Positions 1 through 10,600 are shown, counted from the first letter of the stretch. The stretch is 64,000 nt of DNA from Labia minor (GCA_963082975.1 OY720350.1:23035875-23099874); one strand, 5' to 3'. Numbers and translations are program-made. The notes: generated from the sequence alone by a model not told the origin.

Positions 1-526
1 CGAACCAAAACCTAACAATCCTTTCCCTCCAACACTCCTATCTATCCCCTTGGGTACTCCCGCACACCCTGATTGGAATACAAACAACGTTGCTGGTACT
101 TTGATAAGACAACTGTTGATAAATGAATGTCGTTTCTGCGTGAATTTCGCATGCGGGGAAAGCAGAAATGATATTCACAAATCAACAGAATTGCGGCAAA
201 ATGAGGGATGTTTTGAAAAACATCCCTCAGATGATTTCAAAAAACTAATATCTAAAGAGATGGGCAAGTTTTACCATAATATCCCTAGCATCATCCATCT
301 TTCAAATATCCTCTCTTCTTCCTTTTCAGATCCCTTCTTCGAAACTGACTTTTGTCCCTTGCATGGTGATGATTTCGCCAAAAGATGTAGCCTTCTTTTA
401 CATAAAAAAATGTTGCTACATTTTATTAAATTGTGTAACAATATGATATGTAAGAAGGATACATCTTCTACAGAAATCATCAACATTTTCGTCAAATACA
501 TTCTATATTCTCGATCATCTAGGTAA
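1..526 (+). CDS. P-element transposase, C-terminal part (cut by window start)
   Basis: Reading frame for about the last 174 residues of the 918-residue transposase encoded at 10601-14231, ending at TAA 524-526. It is the end of the last exon. It carries the C-terminal region after the catalytic core, including a cysteine-containing stretch (INECRFCVNFACGES) and a Ser/Phe-rich segment. There is no stop or frameshift within the visible part, and it matches the complete copy throughout. Whether the rest is intact cannot be seen. No independent start is implied; the first ATG in the segment is internal. Confidence 0.85.
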   Translation, partial: EPKPNNPFPPTLLSIPLGTPAHPDWNTNNVAGTLIRQLLINECRFCVNFACGESRNDIHKSTELRQNEGCFEKHPSDDFKKLISKEMGKFYHNIPSIIHLSNILSSSFSDPFFETDFCPLHGDDFAKRCSLLLHKKMLLHFIKLCNNMICKKDTSSTEIINIFVKYILYSRSSR

Positions 527-715
527 ATCAACGTCCTTGTGTAATTTTTATTTAAGTGAGAAATTTAATATAATATGTTTAAAGAAAAATATGTATAAAA
601 GATTTGTTTACAAATGAGATACACATCATTATTGTTAATGATATTTTGTAATAATCTATTTTCAAATAAATATGTCACATACAACATAATTCTTTTCTTC
701 TAGACATGCAAATTA

Positions 716-858
716 TGAAATTTTTCAGTTAAGTGAAAAATTATTTATTTGGGGACAAGACATACATTTCAGCAATTTTTTTAAAAAAAAAAAAATTATT
801 TCTGAAATGTCAGTTTTAGCTCTAAATAAATAATTTTTCACTTAACTGAAAAATTTCA
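716..858 (+). repeat. long hairpin in P1 3' region (copy a)
   Basis: Perfect 35-base inverted arms at 716-750 and 824-858. Inside them is a second partial pairing (ACATTTCAG with CTGAAATGT) around an A/T loop. It matches the hairpin at 14421-14563. Confidence 0.9.
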
Positions 859-1021
859 TAATTTTTTCATTCTTCCCGCTCCTCTCATTCAAATGATTCA
901 AAATGGATTTTAAAAATGGTGCCAGGCCGGTTTTTTCACATCATAGTTCATATAGGGGTCACTTTTTAGCAGCAGCGCTAAACGCTGTTTCACGAATTTA
1001 GCATTGCGTGTCGGGGGGTTG

Positions 1022-1303
1022 ATGCGGGGCACCACCATCTTCTTCATCCTCTGGCTGCAGCTGGCCGCGTGCCGCCCTTCCGGAACCTACATGGACAACC
1101 AAACCCTCCTCGAGAAGAGACTCACCTTTTGCGAACAACTCGAAAATCCTAACCTGTTGTGTATGTCGCATTTCATTGTCTACATTAACATGCTCGACGA
1201 CGAAGACTCTTCCAAGGCAGGCTGTCGCGAGGTCCGAACAAATTTCATCATCAGACCGAAGGGCCAACGATCAAAGCGACCTCATCACGCTTGTGATTTG
1301 TAA
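1022..1303 (+). CDS. small predicted secreted cysteine-containing protein, copy 1
   Basis: Single-exon gene of 93 residues, family not recognised. The N-terminus looks like a signal peptide: MRG, a hydrophobic core IFFILWLQLAA at about 6-16, then C17. The remaining chain has Cys37, Cys47, Cys68 and Cys91, an N-glycosylation sequon at Asn26, an acidic DDED stretch near 59-62 and a basic C-terminus. RSKR at 83-86 is a furin-type site that would free a 7-residue tail containing Cys91. AATAAA at 1312-1317 follows the stop by nine bases. The coding region is roughly half G+C while its flanks are mostly A/T. The start chosen is the ATG inside the P1 target duplication. An in-frame TTG 18 bases upstream lies in transposon terminus and is not a likely start. 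A secreted effector, venom-type peptide or peptide precursor are all possible; none is shown. Confidence 0.75.
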   Translation: MRGTTIFFILWLQLAACRPSGTYMDNQTLLEKRLTFCEQLENPNLLCMSHFIVYINMLDDEDSSKAGCREVRTNFIIRPKGQRSKRPHHACDL

Positions 1304-1536
1304 ATTTTGTAAATAAATTTTTTAAATTAATATTTATATGTATATTGTGTTACGTATTTAAACTTAAATAACAAATAAAATACACTTACAACATTTAAAA
1401 GCAAAACTTTATTCCTGTTGTTTATTTATCGTGTACTCTATATAAACAGAATACCATGATCCAACTCCCCTCACTCCATTCCCTTACTGCAAACCACATA
1501 ACAATTCCTCCCTTTATCATAATTTTAACAAACAGT
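1304..1536. other. convergent 3' ends
   Basis: Short A/T-rich interval between the plus-strand secreted-protein gene and the minus-strand La fragment. It holds the gene's AATAAA signal and, on the minus strand, an AATAAA equivalent near 1405-1412, consistent with an ancestral minus-strand transcript ending here. Confidence 0.5.
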
Positions 1537-1731
1537 TCAATAAGCGATTAGTAAACAATTTAAACAATTTGCACAAAGAATAATACTTAAAAATTCTTTG
1601 ATATCTATTCGAGTGATTTCTTCTCCAGTAAATCCAGTTAAATGAATAATAGCATCCTTTGCTAAGTTTGGAACACATGTTTTTTGTTTTCCCTTATTCT
1701 TTAGAGCATACTTGTCTAAAGTGCGGCACAA
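1537..1731 (-). pseudogene. La protein C-terminal RRM fragment, copy 1
   Basis: Minus-strand open frame ending in TGA. The segment AIIHLTGFTGEEITRIDIKE resembles the beginning of the second (C-terminal) RRM of La/SSB proteins: a hydrophobic beta strand, then the (F/V)TGE and (R/I)(E/D)(D/I)(L/I)KE pattern. A lysine-rich linker precedes it. The match stops after the first helix, so the RRM is incomplete. It lies downstream, in the minus-strand sense, of a La RRM1 fragment at 2425-2700. The two are separated by transposon debris, which suggests one broken La gene or retrocopy. Recognition is by eye; the RRM1 piece is the firmer half. Confidence 0.5.
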
Positions 1732-1758
1732 AAGCCTTTGAGATATAATTTATATATA

Positions 1759-1875
1759 CAGTAATACCTCTCTATAAGGTCATTCTCAAAATACTCTTTA
1801 AAAACTATGTTTATTATTGTGAATTAAAATGAATGAAGTAACTATTAGACGTGACCTTATAGAGAGGTTTTACTC
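1759..1875. mobile_element. pogo/Tigger-like MITE, copy 1
   Basis: 117-bp element with ~24-bp terminal inverted repeats (CAGTAATACCTCTCTATAAG at the left; GAGTAAAACCTCTCTATAAG as the reverse complement of the right end), flanked by TA on both sides. The CAGTAAAACCTC terminus and TA target are typical of pogo/Tigger-type Tc1-mariner MITEs. The interior is A/T-rich with no coding capacity. Confidence 0.8.
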
Positions 1876-1939
1876 TACTTAATTTTATTTCCATTTCTTG
1901 AAAAAATGTTTATGTGCGTCCCAGCATAATTTTTTTTTT

Positions 1940-2160
1940 TTTTTTTTTTGCAACGTGGTCCACGAATGGTCATAGTTTAGACACCCATGCTTTAGATCAT
2001 TTTGAATTAACTTATTCTCCATTCGTTCTTTTCTTTTATCTTTCTTTCTAAGTTTCTTTCCATTTTTACCGACCAACGATAGTAAGGGAGGTATTGTTTT
2101 CACACCAAATTCCACATGAGGAGATTTTTTACATATCACCACGAATCGTGCACTGTGTAT
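1940..2160. other. unidentified remnant with hAT-like end and poly-T
   Basis: Begins beside a poly-T run (length differs between units). On the minus strand it reads GGGTGTCTAAACTATGACC, then CGTGGACCACG, a pattern common at hAT-type transposon ends. A minus-strand open frame (to 2142) with a lysine-rich stretch crosses it but I do not recognise the product. Around 2058-2085 the sequence (ACCGACCAACG, then GGGAGG) resembles 2957-2975 in the P-like MITE. This is also the site struck twice by P elements in unit 3. Confidence 0.4.
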
Positions 2161-2217
2161 TGGTTTTATCCTCGAGAAAAATCATCTTTATTAGTTTTTT
2201 CTTAATTTAAAATTATA

Positions 2218-2265
2218 TGACGTCATCCAGCCATTCATGACGTCACAGTCAGCGCCTCCTTATAT
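2218..2265 (+). promoter_or_regulatory. paired TGACGTCA (CRE-type) sites plus TATA-like sequence, copy 1
   Basis: Two perfect palindromes TGACGTCA start at 2218 and 2238, 20 bases apart (about two helical turns). They are followed about 12 bases later by CTTATATATTATAAAT. This spacing resembles a CREB/ATF-responsive core promoter reading rightward, but no credible coding region follows within 500 bases. It is conserved in all six units. Confidence 0.4.
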
Positions 2266-2424
2266 ATTATAAATCAAATAAAATTAAAAATATTTAAGTT
2301 ATATCCATATCTGTTTTTTATTACATTAATAGATATATTAAAATTATTTGAAATTGTTTCTGTAGCTAGAAATTAATTAACATCAAACCGTCGGTCGGTT
2401 CGGACCTGGCCAGAGGTGGTCAAC

Positions 2425-2700
2425 TTATTTAATTATCTCTTTTTCATTGTATTTGATTGAATCTATTTTTAAAAATTCTTCGGGTTTTTCTTTTTCTTTA
2501 AATAATACAAAAACGGATCCTTTAAAAATAGTTTTATTATCAATGTAAGTTCGCATCTGAATATTTTCTATAGCTCCATACGGAGCAAAAAATTTATAAA
2601 AGTTATCTTAGGTGAGACCTTCTTGTGGAAAATTATTCTAATCATTAACTCTTTGCGTTCTAATCATTATCTCTTTGCGCCTTTCCTCGTTCCATTTTAG
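2425..2700 (-). pseudogene. La protein first RRM fragment, copy 1
   Basis: The minus-strand translation contains NNFPQEGLT-stop-DNFYKFF, then APYGAIENIQMR, then IFKGSVFVLFKEKE. This is the La/SSB RRM1 pattern: a GFP-x-x-x-L-T-L-D entry, a PYG loop, the RNP2/helix region ending in ENIQMRR, and the RNP1 strand FKGSVFV. The fragment starts near 2700 with LKWNEERRKE and ends at TAA 2425-2427. Two in-frame stops (one before NNFPQ, one after GLT) break it, and the La motif upstream is absent. It is a pseudogene of an RNA-binding protein that in the nucleus binds the UUU-OH ends of RNA polymerase III transcripts. Confidence 0.8.
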
Positions 2701-2855
2701 GTAATATTAAAGATATATCTTATTTATAATAATTATGTAAAATCCTGATCAATAGTTTAGAATTTCTAATAATTTAATTGATATATATTATTATTTTCAA
2801 AACTTTAATCAAGTGAAAAAAATACAATTTTTTACTTTCCTCTCATTTTTCTATA

Positions 2856-4044
2856 GCACAGAGTATCCGTACACAGAGGTGGACACAATGCTATTTTTTT
2901 TCGTCACTAGTGCTGGCAGGGATGGCAGACAGGTTGGACATGTGTGAGCGTTTTTACCGACCGACGAGGGAGGCATTTTTAAATTATTTTTGAATGGATA
3001 AGGGGAATTTAAAAATTATTTATTGAGATATAAAATTAGCATTACAGAAATCAAATATGCTTTTTTCAAAAATGTTAGTTTTATATCCAAATAAATAATT
3101 TTTAAATTAACAGAAAACTCTACCTACTTGTATGTAATTTACATAAATAAAATAAACAAATAATGTTCTTGTTAATATTTAATATGTATGGATTAAAAAT
3201 TATCTTCAATGTCAATATATGAAACGAGAGAAACACATACGAATTGTTCTTATTGAGAAGGAAATTTATAAATAAATAAATAAATAATCATTTCTATTTC
3301 CAAAAAGATACTATTTAAAAAGATCACAAGAAATCCATAAATCATTGATTAACTAAGAATAATTAATCCAACGCATTTTTAATCATCTAAGTTTATCAAA
3401 CAACTGATTTGGGTAAATTTATAAATGAAAAAAATGTGGGATGTCTCCGGTCGGCTACCATGCAAATTCCAATTGGATAAATTAACACATATATATTATA
3501 TTTAAATTAAATTATAAATTAAAATTAATAAATAGTATTTATTAAACCAGCGCGAGTTTGGCTCTTTGTTGAGGGCATCTGGTCACATGCTGGCGCGTGA
3601 TGGTTATTCAACGTGCTAAAAAATTAATTCCGGTACTTTTAGCGATTCAACCAAGCTGAAATTCTATATATAGCAGTTTTATGCAATTTTTAAACATGTG
3701 AAAAACTATAAAAGATATACTGAGAGAAGTAGGTGAATATATTTGATTTAATAGTGCTTATTGTGAATTTCTATATTGCTGTGAAATTTGTATTTATTTA
3801 TCAAATATTAAATAATTTAACTTTGATATTTGATTTGTTACAATGTAATTTAAATTATTTATCAAACAATTTATAATAAATTTTTCAATTTTATTTGTGT
3901 TAAATGTTAAATAAAATTTATATTTATATTTATCAAATAATAAATAATATAACTTCATAAGTTAAATAGTGTTAAGTGAAAAATAAAAATTAGTCAAGAA
4001 TTGCTGGGTTTGTTTCGAATATTATGTGTACGGATACTCTGTGC
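2856..4044 (-). mobile_element. P-like MITE with 19-bp inverted ends, copy 1
   Basis: The 19-base sequence GCACAGAGTATCCGTACAC at 2856-2874 is repeated in perfect inversion at 4026-4044. Its CACAGAnTATC form matches the right termini of P3 and P4 (CACAGACCATCT, CACAGACTATCT). Just inside the left end are a GGTGGACAC motif and a hairpin (arms about 3006-3043 and 3071-3108) like those near the right ends of P1, P2 and P4, so the element is in reverse orientation. It has no THAP or transposase sequence. No 8-bp target duplication is visible, so it is old or its flanks have been rearranged. Confidence 0.65.
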
Positions 4045-4302
4045 ACGGATGGTATGTCGAGTTTGATATTCAAATAATTACAGGGAATTCGGAAGGCCTG
4101 TGGGAGGGGTCATTTTTTTTGCGGTGCCATCTATTGGGCGCCTGAAGAGTCAACCGTTTTCCTGTAACGCCATCTGGTGTTCGAGTTACACCGGTCCCAT
4201 TGAGATGACCACGGTTGTTCTATAGTTAAATTAAAGAGAGATGTATCCAAAAATTGAGAGAAACACTATACATCTACTCTACACAAAGAAAATTATTAAT
4301 AT

Positions 4303-4342
<40 letters not shown>

Positions 4343-4603
4343 ATTTGAATTAAATCCTTACCAATTCTAATATTAGGTATTACAATTAGAAAAGAATTAG
4401 TTTCTTTGAATTAGAATTTTTGAATAAATTCTTTGGTTTAATTAATCTACCTAGTTGGTTGAAAGATTTTGATCATTTCTACTATATATATATATATTAT
4501 TTTATTTTGTATATTTAATTAAATAGTTAAAACTAAATATTTAGTAGCAATGAGGAATAGTTTTAATATACGAAACTTAGAATTGTAAAATGAATAGAAT
4601 AAA
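4045..4603. other. non-coding A/T-rich interval with TA microsatellite
   Basis: No gene is seen. A (TA)n tract near 4307-4337 differs in length between units. A G+C-richer patch at 4090-4215 has two GCCATCT motifs (GCGGTGCCATCTATTGGGCG and AACGCCATCTGGTG) of the kind seen in arthropod repeat termini. The rest is featureless A/T sequence. Confidence 0.6.
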
Positions 4604-5190
4604 TACTTAGGTTCAGTAATTAGGAAGGCTAATAATATTCGAGAAAAATTTATTTAAATTAAGGTTGCGATTGGGTAGCGCCTGATATCATGCAGAAAAG
4701 GGCCTTCTCTCGTCAAAATTGTTATCAAAGGGAATCAAAATTAAATTATATAAAACAATTATTTTGCTGGTTATATTATATGGGTGTGAGGTGTGGTCTA
4801 TGACTTTAGGAGTTGAGAGTAGATTTAGAGTATTTGAGAAGAGGATTCTTCGTGGCGTTTATGGGCCAAAGAAAGATGAGGTCACCAGGAAATGGCGTAG
4901 ACTGCATAACGAGGAATAATTGCATCACCTATATGCATCTCCAGTTAGGGTCATAAAATTGAGAAGGTTGCGTTGGGCAGGAGAAAAATATATTTGTTGG
5001 GAAATGTCCGCTTAAAAGACCAAGGACGAGGTGTGCGGTAACGGATGGTCTGTGGTGCGGACAATGTCGAAAAGAGTGTGGGAGAGATGGGAGAAAATAC
5101 TAGTTGGATGTGTGCAGCTCAGAATAGGGGCACTTGGAGAAATGATGTTACTGCGGCCAAACAATTTTGAATTCCGTGCACCCATAAAAT
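4604..5190 (+). mobile_element. non-LTR retrotransposon (LINE) 3' remnant, copy 1
   Basis: The frames read YLGSVIRKANNIRE, then SKGIKIKLYKTIILLVILYG, CEVW, FEKRILRGVYGPKKDEVT and KWRRLHNEE, then RRLRWAG and AAQNRGTWRNDV. This is the conserved tail after the reverse-transcriptase core of insect LINEs (IKxxLYKTIILPVLLYGCETW, then RRIFGPKRDEVTGEWRxLHNEE). Stops and frameshifts interrupt it, including TAA after LHNEE and an isolated in-frame stop in the last segment. No RT catalytic motif or endonuclease is present. It is a dead 5'-truncated copy that was amplified with the unit. Confidence 0.85.
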
Positions 5191-5256
5191 AAATAATAAA
5201 TATGTATTAAATTAAAATATTAATATAAAAGTATAATATATTAAATAAATATTTAT

Positions 5257-8200
5257 TTTTATATTTTAACTCGTTTAAATATGTTTTATTAATTGGATCC
5301 ATTCATTATTTTGTATTTTCTTTCTTCAAGGAATGAAAACAGCAATCCAGGGATAAAATTCCTTAATAATAGTAAGCATTTGCCTTTCACACCTGAAATC
5401 AAAAAAAAAAATTCAATTAATATAAGACTAATTAGTTGGTAAATAAAAAGTACCCAAAATAATTATAATAACGAAAAAAAAATTAATTGCAAATCTTAGA
5501 GCTTGCTTATTTAGAAATTTTATATTTTAACTCGTTTAAATATGTTTTATTAATTGGATCCATTAATTATTTTGTATTTTCTTTCTTCAAAGAATGAAAA
5601 CAGCAATACAGGGATAAAATTCCTTAATAATAGTTGGCATTTGCCTTTCAAACCTGAAATGATAAAAAAAAATTCAATTAATATAAGAATAATTAGTTGG
5701 TAAATAAAAAGTACCCAAAATAATTTGATGAACAAACCTTGACCACGACAAAGAAAATAAATAAATAGAATAATTAATTGAATAATAATAATAATAATAA
5801 AAACTGTAAAAAGAATATCTGAAAAAAACTAAAAATGTTATAGAATTAAAAGAATATTGAAATGTTTGAAATAAGATATTTTTAATTTTGATTAATTTAA
5901 AAAGATTAAAGAAATAATAACATTTGTTCATAATTATCAAATTATAATGCAATCCAAAAAAAAAAATGAATGGCAAATCTTACAGTTTGCTTATTTAGAA
6001 ATTAAAACTTCAAAATGATAATAAAATATAAAAATTAACTGCAAATAAAATAGAAAAATTTAAAAGGTTAAAAGGATTTAAATCTTTGTAATAAGATATT
6101 TTTAATTTTGATTAATTTAAAAAGATAATAACATTTGTTCATAATGATCAAATTATAATGCAATCAAAAAAAAAAAATTAATGGCAAATCTTACAGCTTG
6201 CTTATTTAGAAATTAAAGCTTCAAAAATGATAATAAAATATAAAAATTAACTGCAAATAAAATAGAAAAATTTAAAAGGTTAAAAGGATTTAAATCTTTG
6301 TAATAAGATATTTTTAATTTTGATTAATTTAAAAAGATTAAAGAAATAATAAAATTTGTTCATATTCACCAAATTATAATGGAAACGAAAAAAAAATTAA
6401 TAGCAAATCTTAGAGCTTGCTTATTTAGAAATTTTATATTTTAACTCGTTTAAATATGTTTTATTAATTGGATCCATTAATTATTTTGTATTTTCTTTCT
6501 TCAAAGAATGAAAACAGCAATACAGGGATAAAATTCCTTAATAATAGTTAGCATTTGCCTTTCAAACCTGAAATGATAAAAAAAAATTCAATTAATATAA
6601 GAATAATTAGTTGGTAAATAAAATGTACCCAAAATAATTTGAAGAACAAACCTTGACCACGACAAAGAAAATAAATAAATAGAATAATTAATTGAATAAT
6701 AATAATAATAATAAAAACTGTAAAAAGAATATCTGAAAAAAACTAAAAATGTTATAGAATTAAAAGAATATTGAAATGTTTGAAATAAGATATTTTTAAT
6801 TTTGATTAATTTAAAAAGATTAAAGAAATGATAACATTTGTTCATAATTATCAAATTATAATGCAATCCAAAAAAAAAAAATTAATGGCAAAACATACAG
6901 TTTGCTTATTTAGAAATTAAAACTTCAAAATGATAATAAAATATAAAAATTAACTGCAAATAAAATAGAAAAATTTAAAAGGGTAAAAGGATTTAAATCT
7001 TTGTAATAAGATATTTTTAATTTTGATTAATTTAAAAAGATAATAACATTTGTTCATAATTATCAAATTATAATGCAATCCAAAAAAAAAAATTAATGGC
7101 AAATCTTACAGTTTGCTTATTTAGAAATTAAAACTTCAAAATGATAATAAAATATAAAAATTAACTGCAAATAAAATAGAAAAATTTAAAAGGTTAAAAG
7201 GATTTAAATCTTTGTAATAAGATATTTTTAATTTTGATTAATTTAAAAAGATTAAAGAAATAATAAAATTTGTTCATAATGATCAAATTATAATGCAATC
7301 AAAAAAAAAAATTAATGGCAAATCTTACAGCTTGCTTAGTTAGAAATTAAAGCTTCAAAAATGATAATAAAATATAAAAATTAACTGCAAATAAAATAGA
7401 AAAATTTAAAAGGTTAAAAGGATTTAAATCTTTGTAATAAGATATTTTTAATTTTGATTAATTTAAAAAGATTAAAGAAATAATAAAATTTGTTCATATT
7501 CACCAAATTATAATGGAAACGAAAAAAAAATTAATTGCAAATCTTAGAGCTTGCTTATTTAGAAATTTTATATTTTAACTCGATTAAATATGTTTTATTA
7601 ATTGGATCCATTAATTATTTTGTATTTTCTTTCTTCAAAGAATGAAAACAGCAATACAGGGATAAAATTCCTTAATAATAGTTGGCATTTGCCTTTCAAA
7701 CCTGAAATGATAAAAAAAAATTCAATTAATATAAGAATAATTAGTTGGTAAATAAAAAGTACCCAAAATAATTTGATGAAAAAACCTTGACCACGACAAA
7801 GAAAATAAATAAATAGAATAATTAATTGAATAATAATAATAATAATAAAAACTGTAAAAAGAATATCTGAAAAAAACTAAAAATGTTACAGAATTAAAAG
7901 AATATTGAAATGTTTGAAATAAGATATTTTTAATTTTGATTAATTTAAAAAGATTAAAGAAATAATAACATTTGTTCATAATTATCAAATTATAATGCAA
8001 TCCAAAAAAAAAAAATTAATGGCAAATCTTACAGTTTGCTTATTTAGAAATTAAAACTTCAAAATGATAATAAAATATAAAAAATAACTGCAAATAAAAT
8101 AGAAAAATTTAAAAGGTTAAAAGGATTTAAATCTTTGTAATAAGATATTTTTAATTTTGATTAATTTAAAAAGATTAAAGAAATAATAAAATTTGTTCAT

Positions 8201-9806
8201 AATGATCAAATTATAATGCAATCAAAAAAAAAATTAATGGCAAATCTTACAGCTTGCTTATTTAGAAATTAAAGCTTCAAAAATGATAATAAAATATAAA
8301 AATTAACTGCAAATAAAATAGAAAAATTTAAAAGGTTAAAAGGATTTAAATCTTTGTAATAAGATATTTTTAATTTTGATTAATTTAAAAAGATTAAAGA
8401 AATAATAAAATTTGTTCATATTCACCAAATTATAATGGAAACGAAAAAAAAATTAATTGCAAATCTTAGAGCTTGCTTATTTAGAAATTTTATATTTTAA
8501 CTCGTTTAAATATGTTTTATTAATTGGATCCATTAATTATTTTGTATTTTCTTTCTTCAAAGAATGAAAACAGCAATACAGGGATAAAATTCCTTAATAA
8601 TAGTTGGCATTTGCCTTTCAAACCTGAAATGATAAAAAAAAATTCAATTAATATAAGAATAATTAGTTGGTAAATAAAAAGTACCCAAAATAATTTGATG
8701 AACAAACCTTGACCACGACAAAGAACATAAATAAATAGAATAATTAATTGAATAATAATAATAATAATAAAAACTGTAAAAAGAATATCTGAAAAAAACT
8801 AAAAATGTTATAGAATTAAAAGAATATTGAAATGTTTGAAATAAGATATTTTTAATTTTGATTAATTTAAAAAGATTAAAGAAATAATAACATTTGTTCA
8901 TAATTATCAAATTATAATGCAATCCAAAAAAAAAAAATTAATGGCAAATCTTACAGTTTGCTTATTTAGAAATTAAAACTTCAAAATGATAATAAAATAT
9001 AAAAATTAACTGCAAATAAAATAGAAAAATTTAAAAGGTTAAAAGGATTTAAATCTTTGTAATAAGATATTTTTAATTTTGATTAATTTAAAAAGATTAA
9101 AGAAATAATAAAATTTGTTCATATTCACCATATTATAATGGAAACAAAAAAAAAATTAATTGCAAATCTTAGAGCTTGCTTATTTAGAAATTTTATATTT
9201 TAACTCGTTTAAATATGTTTTATTAATTGGATCCATTCATTATTTTGTATTTTCTTTCTTCAAGGAATGAAAACAGCAATCCAGGGATAAAATTCCTTAA
9301 TAATAGTAAGCATTTACCTTTCACACCTGAAATCATAAAAAAAAAAATTCAATTAATATAAGAATAATTAGTTGGTAAATAAAAAGTACCCAAAATAAGT
9401 TGATGAACAAACCTTGACCACGACAAAGAAAATAAATACATAGAATAATTAATTGAATAATAATAATAATAAAAACTGTAAAAAGAATATCTGAAAAAAA
9501 CTAAAAATTTTACAGAATTAAAAGAAGAATATTGAAATGTTTGAAATAAGATATTTTTAATTTTGATTAATTTAAAAAGATCAAAGAAATAATACCATTT
9601 GTTCATAATTATCAAATTATAATACAATCCAAAAAAAAAAAATTAATGGCAAATCTTACAGCTTGCTTATTTAGAAATTAAAGCTTCAAAAATGATAATA
9701 AAATATAAAAATTAACTGCAAATAAAATACGACATTTAAAATCTTTATAAAAAGATATTTTTAATTTTGATGAATGCAAAAAGATTAAAACAAATAATAA
9801 GATTTG
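5257..9806. repeat. nested satellite block, unit 1
   Basis: Long repeats marked by GGATCC (5295, 5556, then about 6470, 7604, 8526, 9230) spaced 261, ~914, ~1134, ~922 and ~705 bp. Each contains one to several ~200-bp monomers with the shared sequence GGCAAATCTTACAGYTTGCT, an oligo-A run and TTTTTAATTTTGATTAATTT. The last monomer is diverged (GATGAATGCAAAAAGATTAA). The sequence is extremely A/T-rich. Minus-strand open frames of 61-100 codons recur but are by-products of low-complexity sequence. Confidence 0.95.
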
Positions 9807-10296
9807 TGTTGATATTTACGATTAAACTTAATTTAAATTCTTAGATTATATATATTGTATAATAATTTAACAATTTCCATGATGCTTACCTTTAGAATTC
9901 TTAAATAGGAAAAGTTGGTTGTTGTGTATGTGTCAGAAGTCAGAATGGAATAGAGAGAAATAATTTATATTTTGGTTGCTAAGTTCGGAATCGAGAAATA
10001 ATTTATATTATCGTTGCTAATATCCACTGTAATTTTTTGGTTTATCTCAGGAAGTTCAAAACCTATTTTCATTTTTATCTTAAAATGTGTTTATATTGTT
10101 TTATGTTGTTATTTATTTATTATTTAATAATTAAATTTATTTCTCTACTTAGGTTTTTTACTGTTTCAGAATTTAACATTACGTGTCCACCCCCTGACAC
10201 AGCAGCGCCCCTCCACCGTTGCTTACCTTACCTTGGCTGTTGCCTGTTGCCTCGGTCATTTGGAGACCAGCCTTTGATCCACTTTGATCGTCCACC
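9807..10296 (+). promoter_or_regulatory. leader / putative promoter region upstream of secreted-protein gene
   Basis: 490 bp between the satellite and the ATG. It has a polypyrimidine-AG acceptor-like site (TTTTTTACTGTTTCAG at about 10155-10169), so an upstream non-coding exon is possible. From about 10196 the base composition switches from A/T-rich to G+C-richer sequence that runs into the coding region. CCACCATG is a reasonable start context. No firm TATA box could be placed. In this unit P1 separates the leader from the downstream coding copy. Confidence 0.45.
10178..10196 (+). mobile_element. old P-type right terminus in gene leader
   Basis: ATTACGTGTCCACCCCCTG is nearly identical to the right end of P2 (ATTGCGTGTCCACCCCCTG, 26177-26195). 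It is preceded by CAGAATTTAACATT, which also precedes the P3 right end. The matching left end and target duplication were not found. It is present in every unit (also 23169, 41327, 51520, 61664), so it predates the array. Confidence 0.55.
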
Positions 10297-10304
10297 ATGC
10301 GGGG
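10297..10304. repeat. target-site duplication of P1, left (ATGCGGGG)
   Basis: Identical to 14727-14734. These are the first eight bases of the secreted-protein coding region, including its ATG. Confidence 0.93.
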
Positions 10305-10600
10305 CAACCCCCCGACACAGGCCCAGAGCTTTCGAAAACATGTTAAGAACATAGGGGCCACAAGAGGCGCTGCTGGCACTAATTTAAATCCGAAAGTTTT
10401 TCATAAACCAACCAACAGATGCCGCACCAGGCTCATTTTTAAATTCATGAAATCCATTTGAATCATTTTAAATATTGTGAAAGTGTCGTAAACATCTGAT
10501 CATCTGATCCATCTGATCTTCAAGCGTCTAACATCTTAAAACAATTTGAAACAATTGTAAATATTTTATACTGATCCGACGCCCTCCAATTGCGATCAAT

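Larger units (their letters stand above)
1..1021 (+). mobile_element. P1-family P element, right-hand part (copy a)
   Basis: This stretch matches 13706-14726 with a constant offset of 13705 bases, so it is the 3' part of the same P element described at 10305-14726. It ends at 1021 in the terminal sequence TCGGGGGGTTG and is followed by ATGCGGGG (1022-1029), the same 8-bp target sequence found beside the other copy. The two copies therefore descend from one insertion that was later duplicated with its macro-unit, not from two insertions. The left part lies outside the window. It contains the end of the transposase coding region, a 3' UTR and a long hairpin. Confidence 0.93.
1022..10304 (+). 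repeat. macro-unit 1 of tandem array
   Basis: First complete unit, from the secreted-protein gene start to the 8-bp target duplication left of the next P1 copy. It is about 9.3 kb without the transposon. Gene, La fragments, MITEs, LINE remnant, satellite and leader occur in the same order and orientation in every unit. Differences between units are mostly satellite copy number, lengths of homopolymer and TA runs, and scattered single bases. Confidence 0.95.

Noticed and set aside
1885..2142. Lysine-rich minus-strand frame as a gene (also 15580-15846, 42299-42565, 52492-52758, 62636-62902)
   Set aside because: Begins with GTG, runs through a poly-T tract whose length shifts the frame between units, and ends in transposon-like sequence. 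At most a remnant exon.
2882..10196. A single large P element running from CAGAGGTGGACAC (2874) to CCACCCCCTG (10196)
   Set aside because: The facing ends look complementary but their flanking 8-mers differ (TCCGTACA-type versus ACACAGCA), and the interval contains unrelated LINE and satellite blocks.
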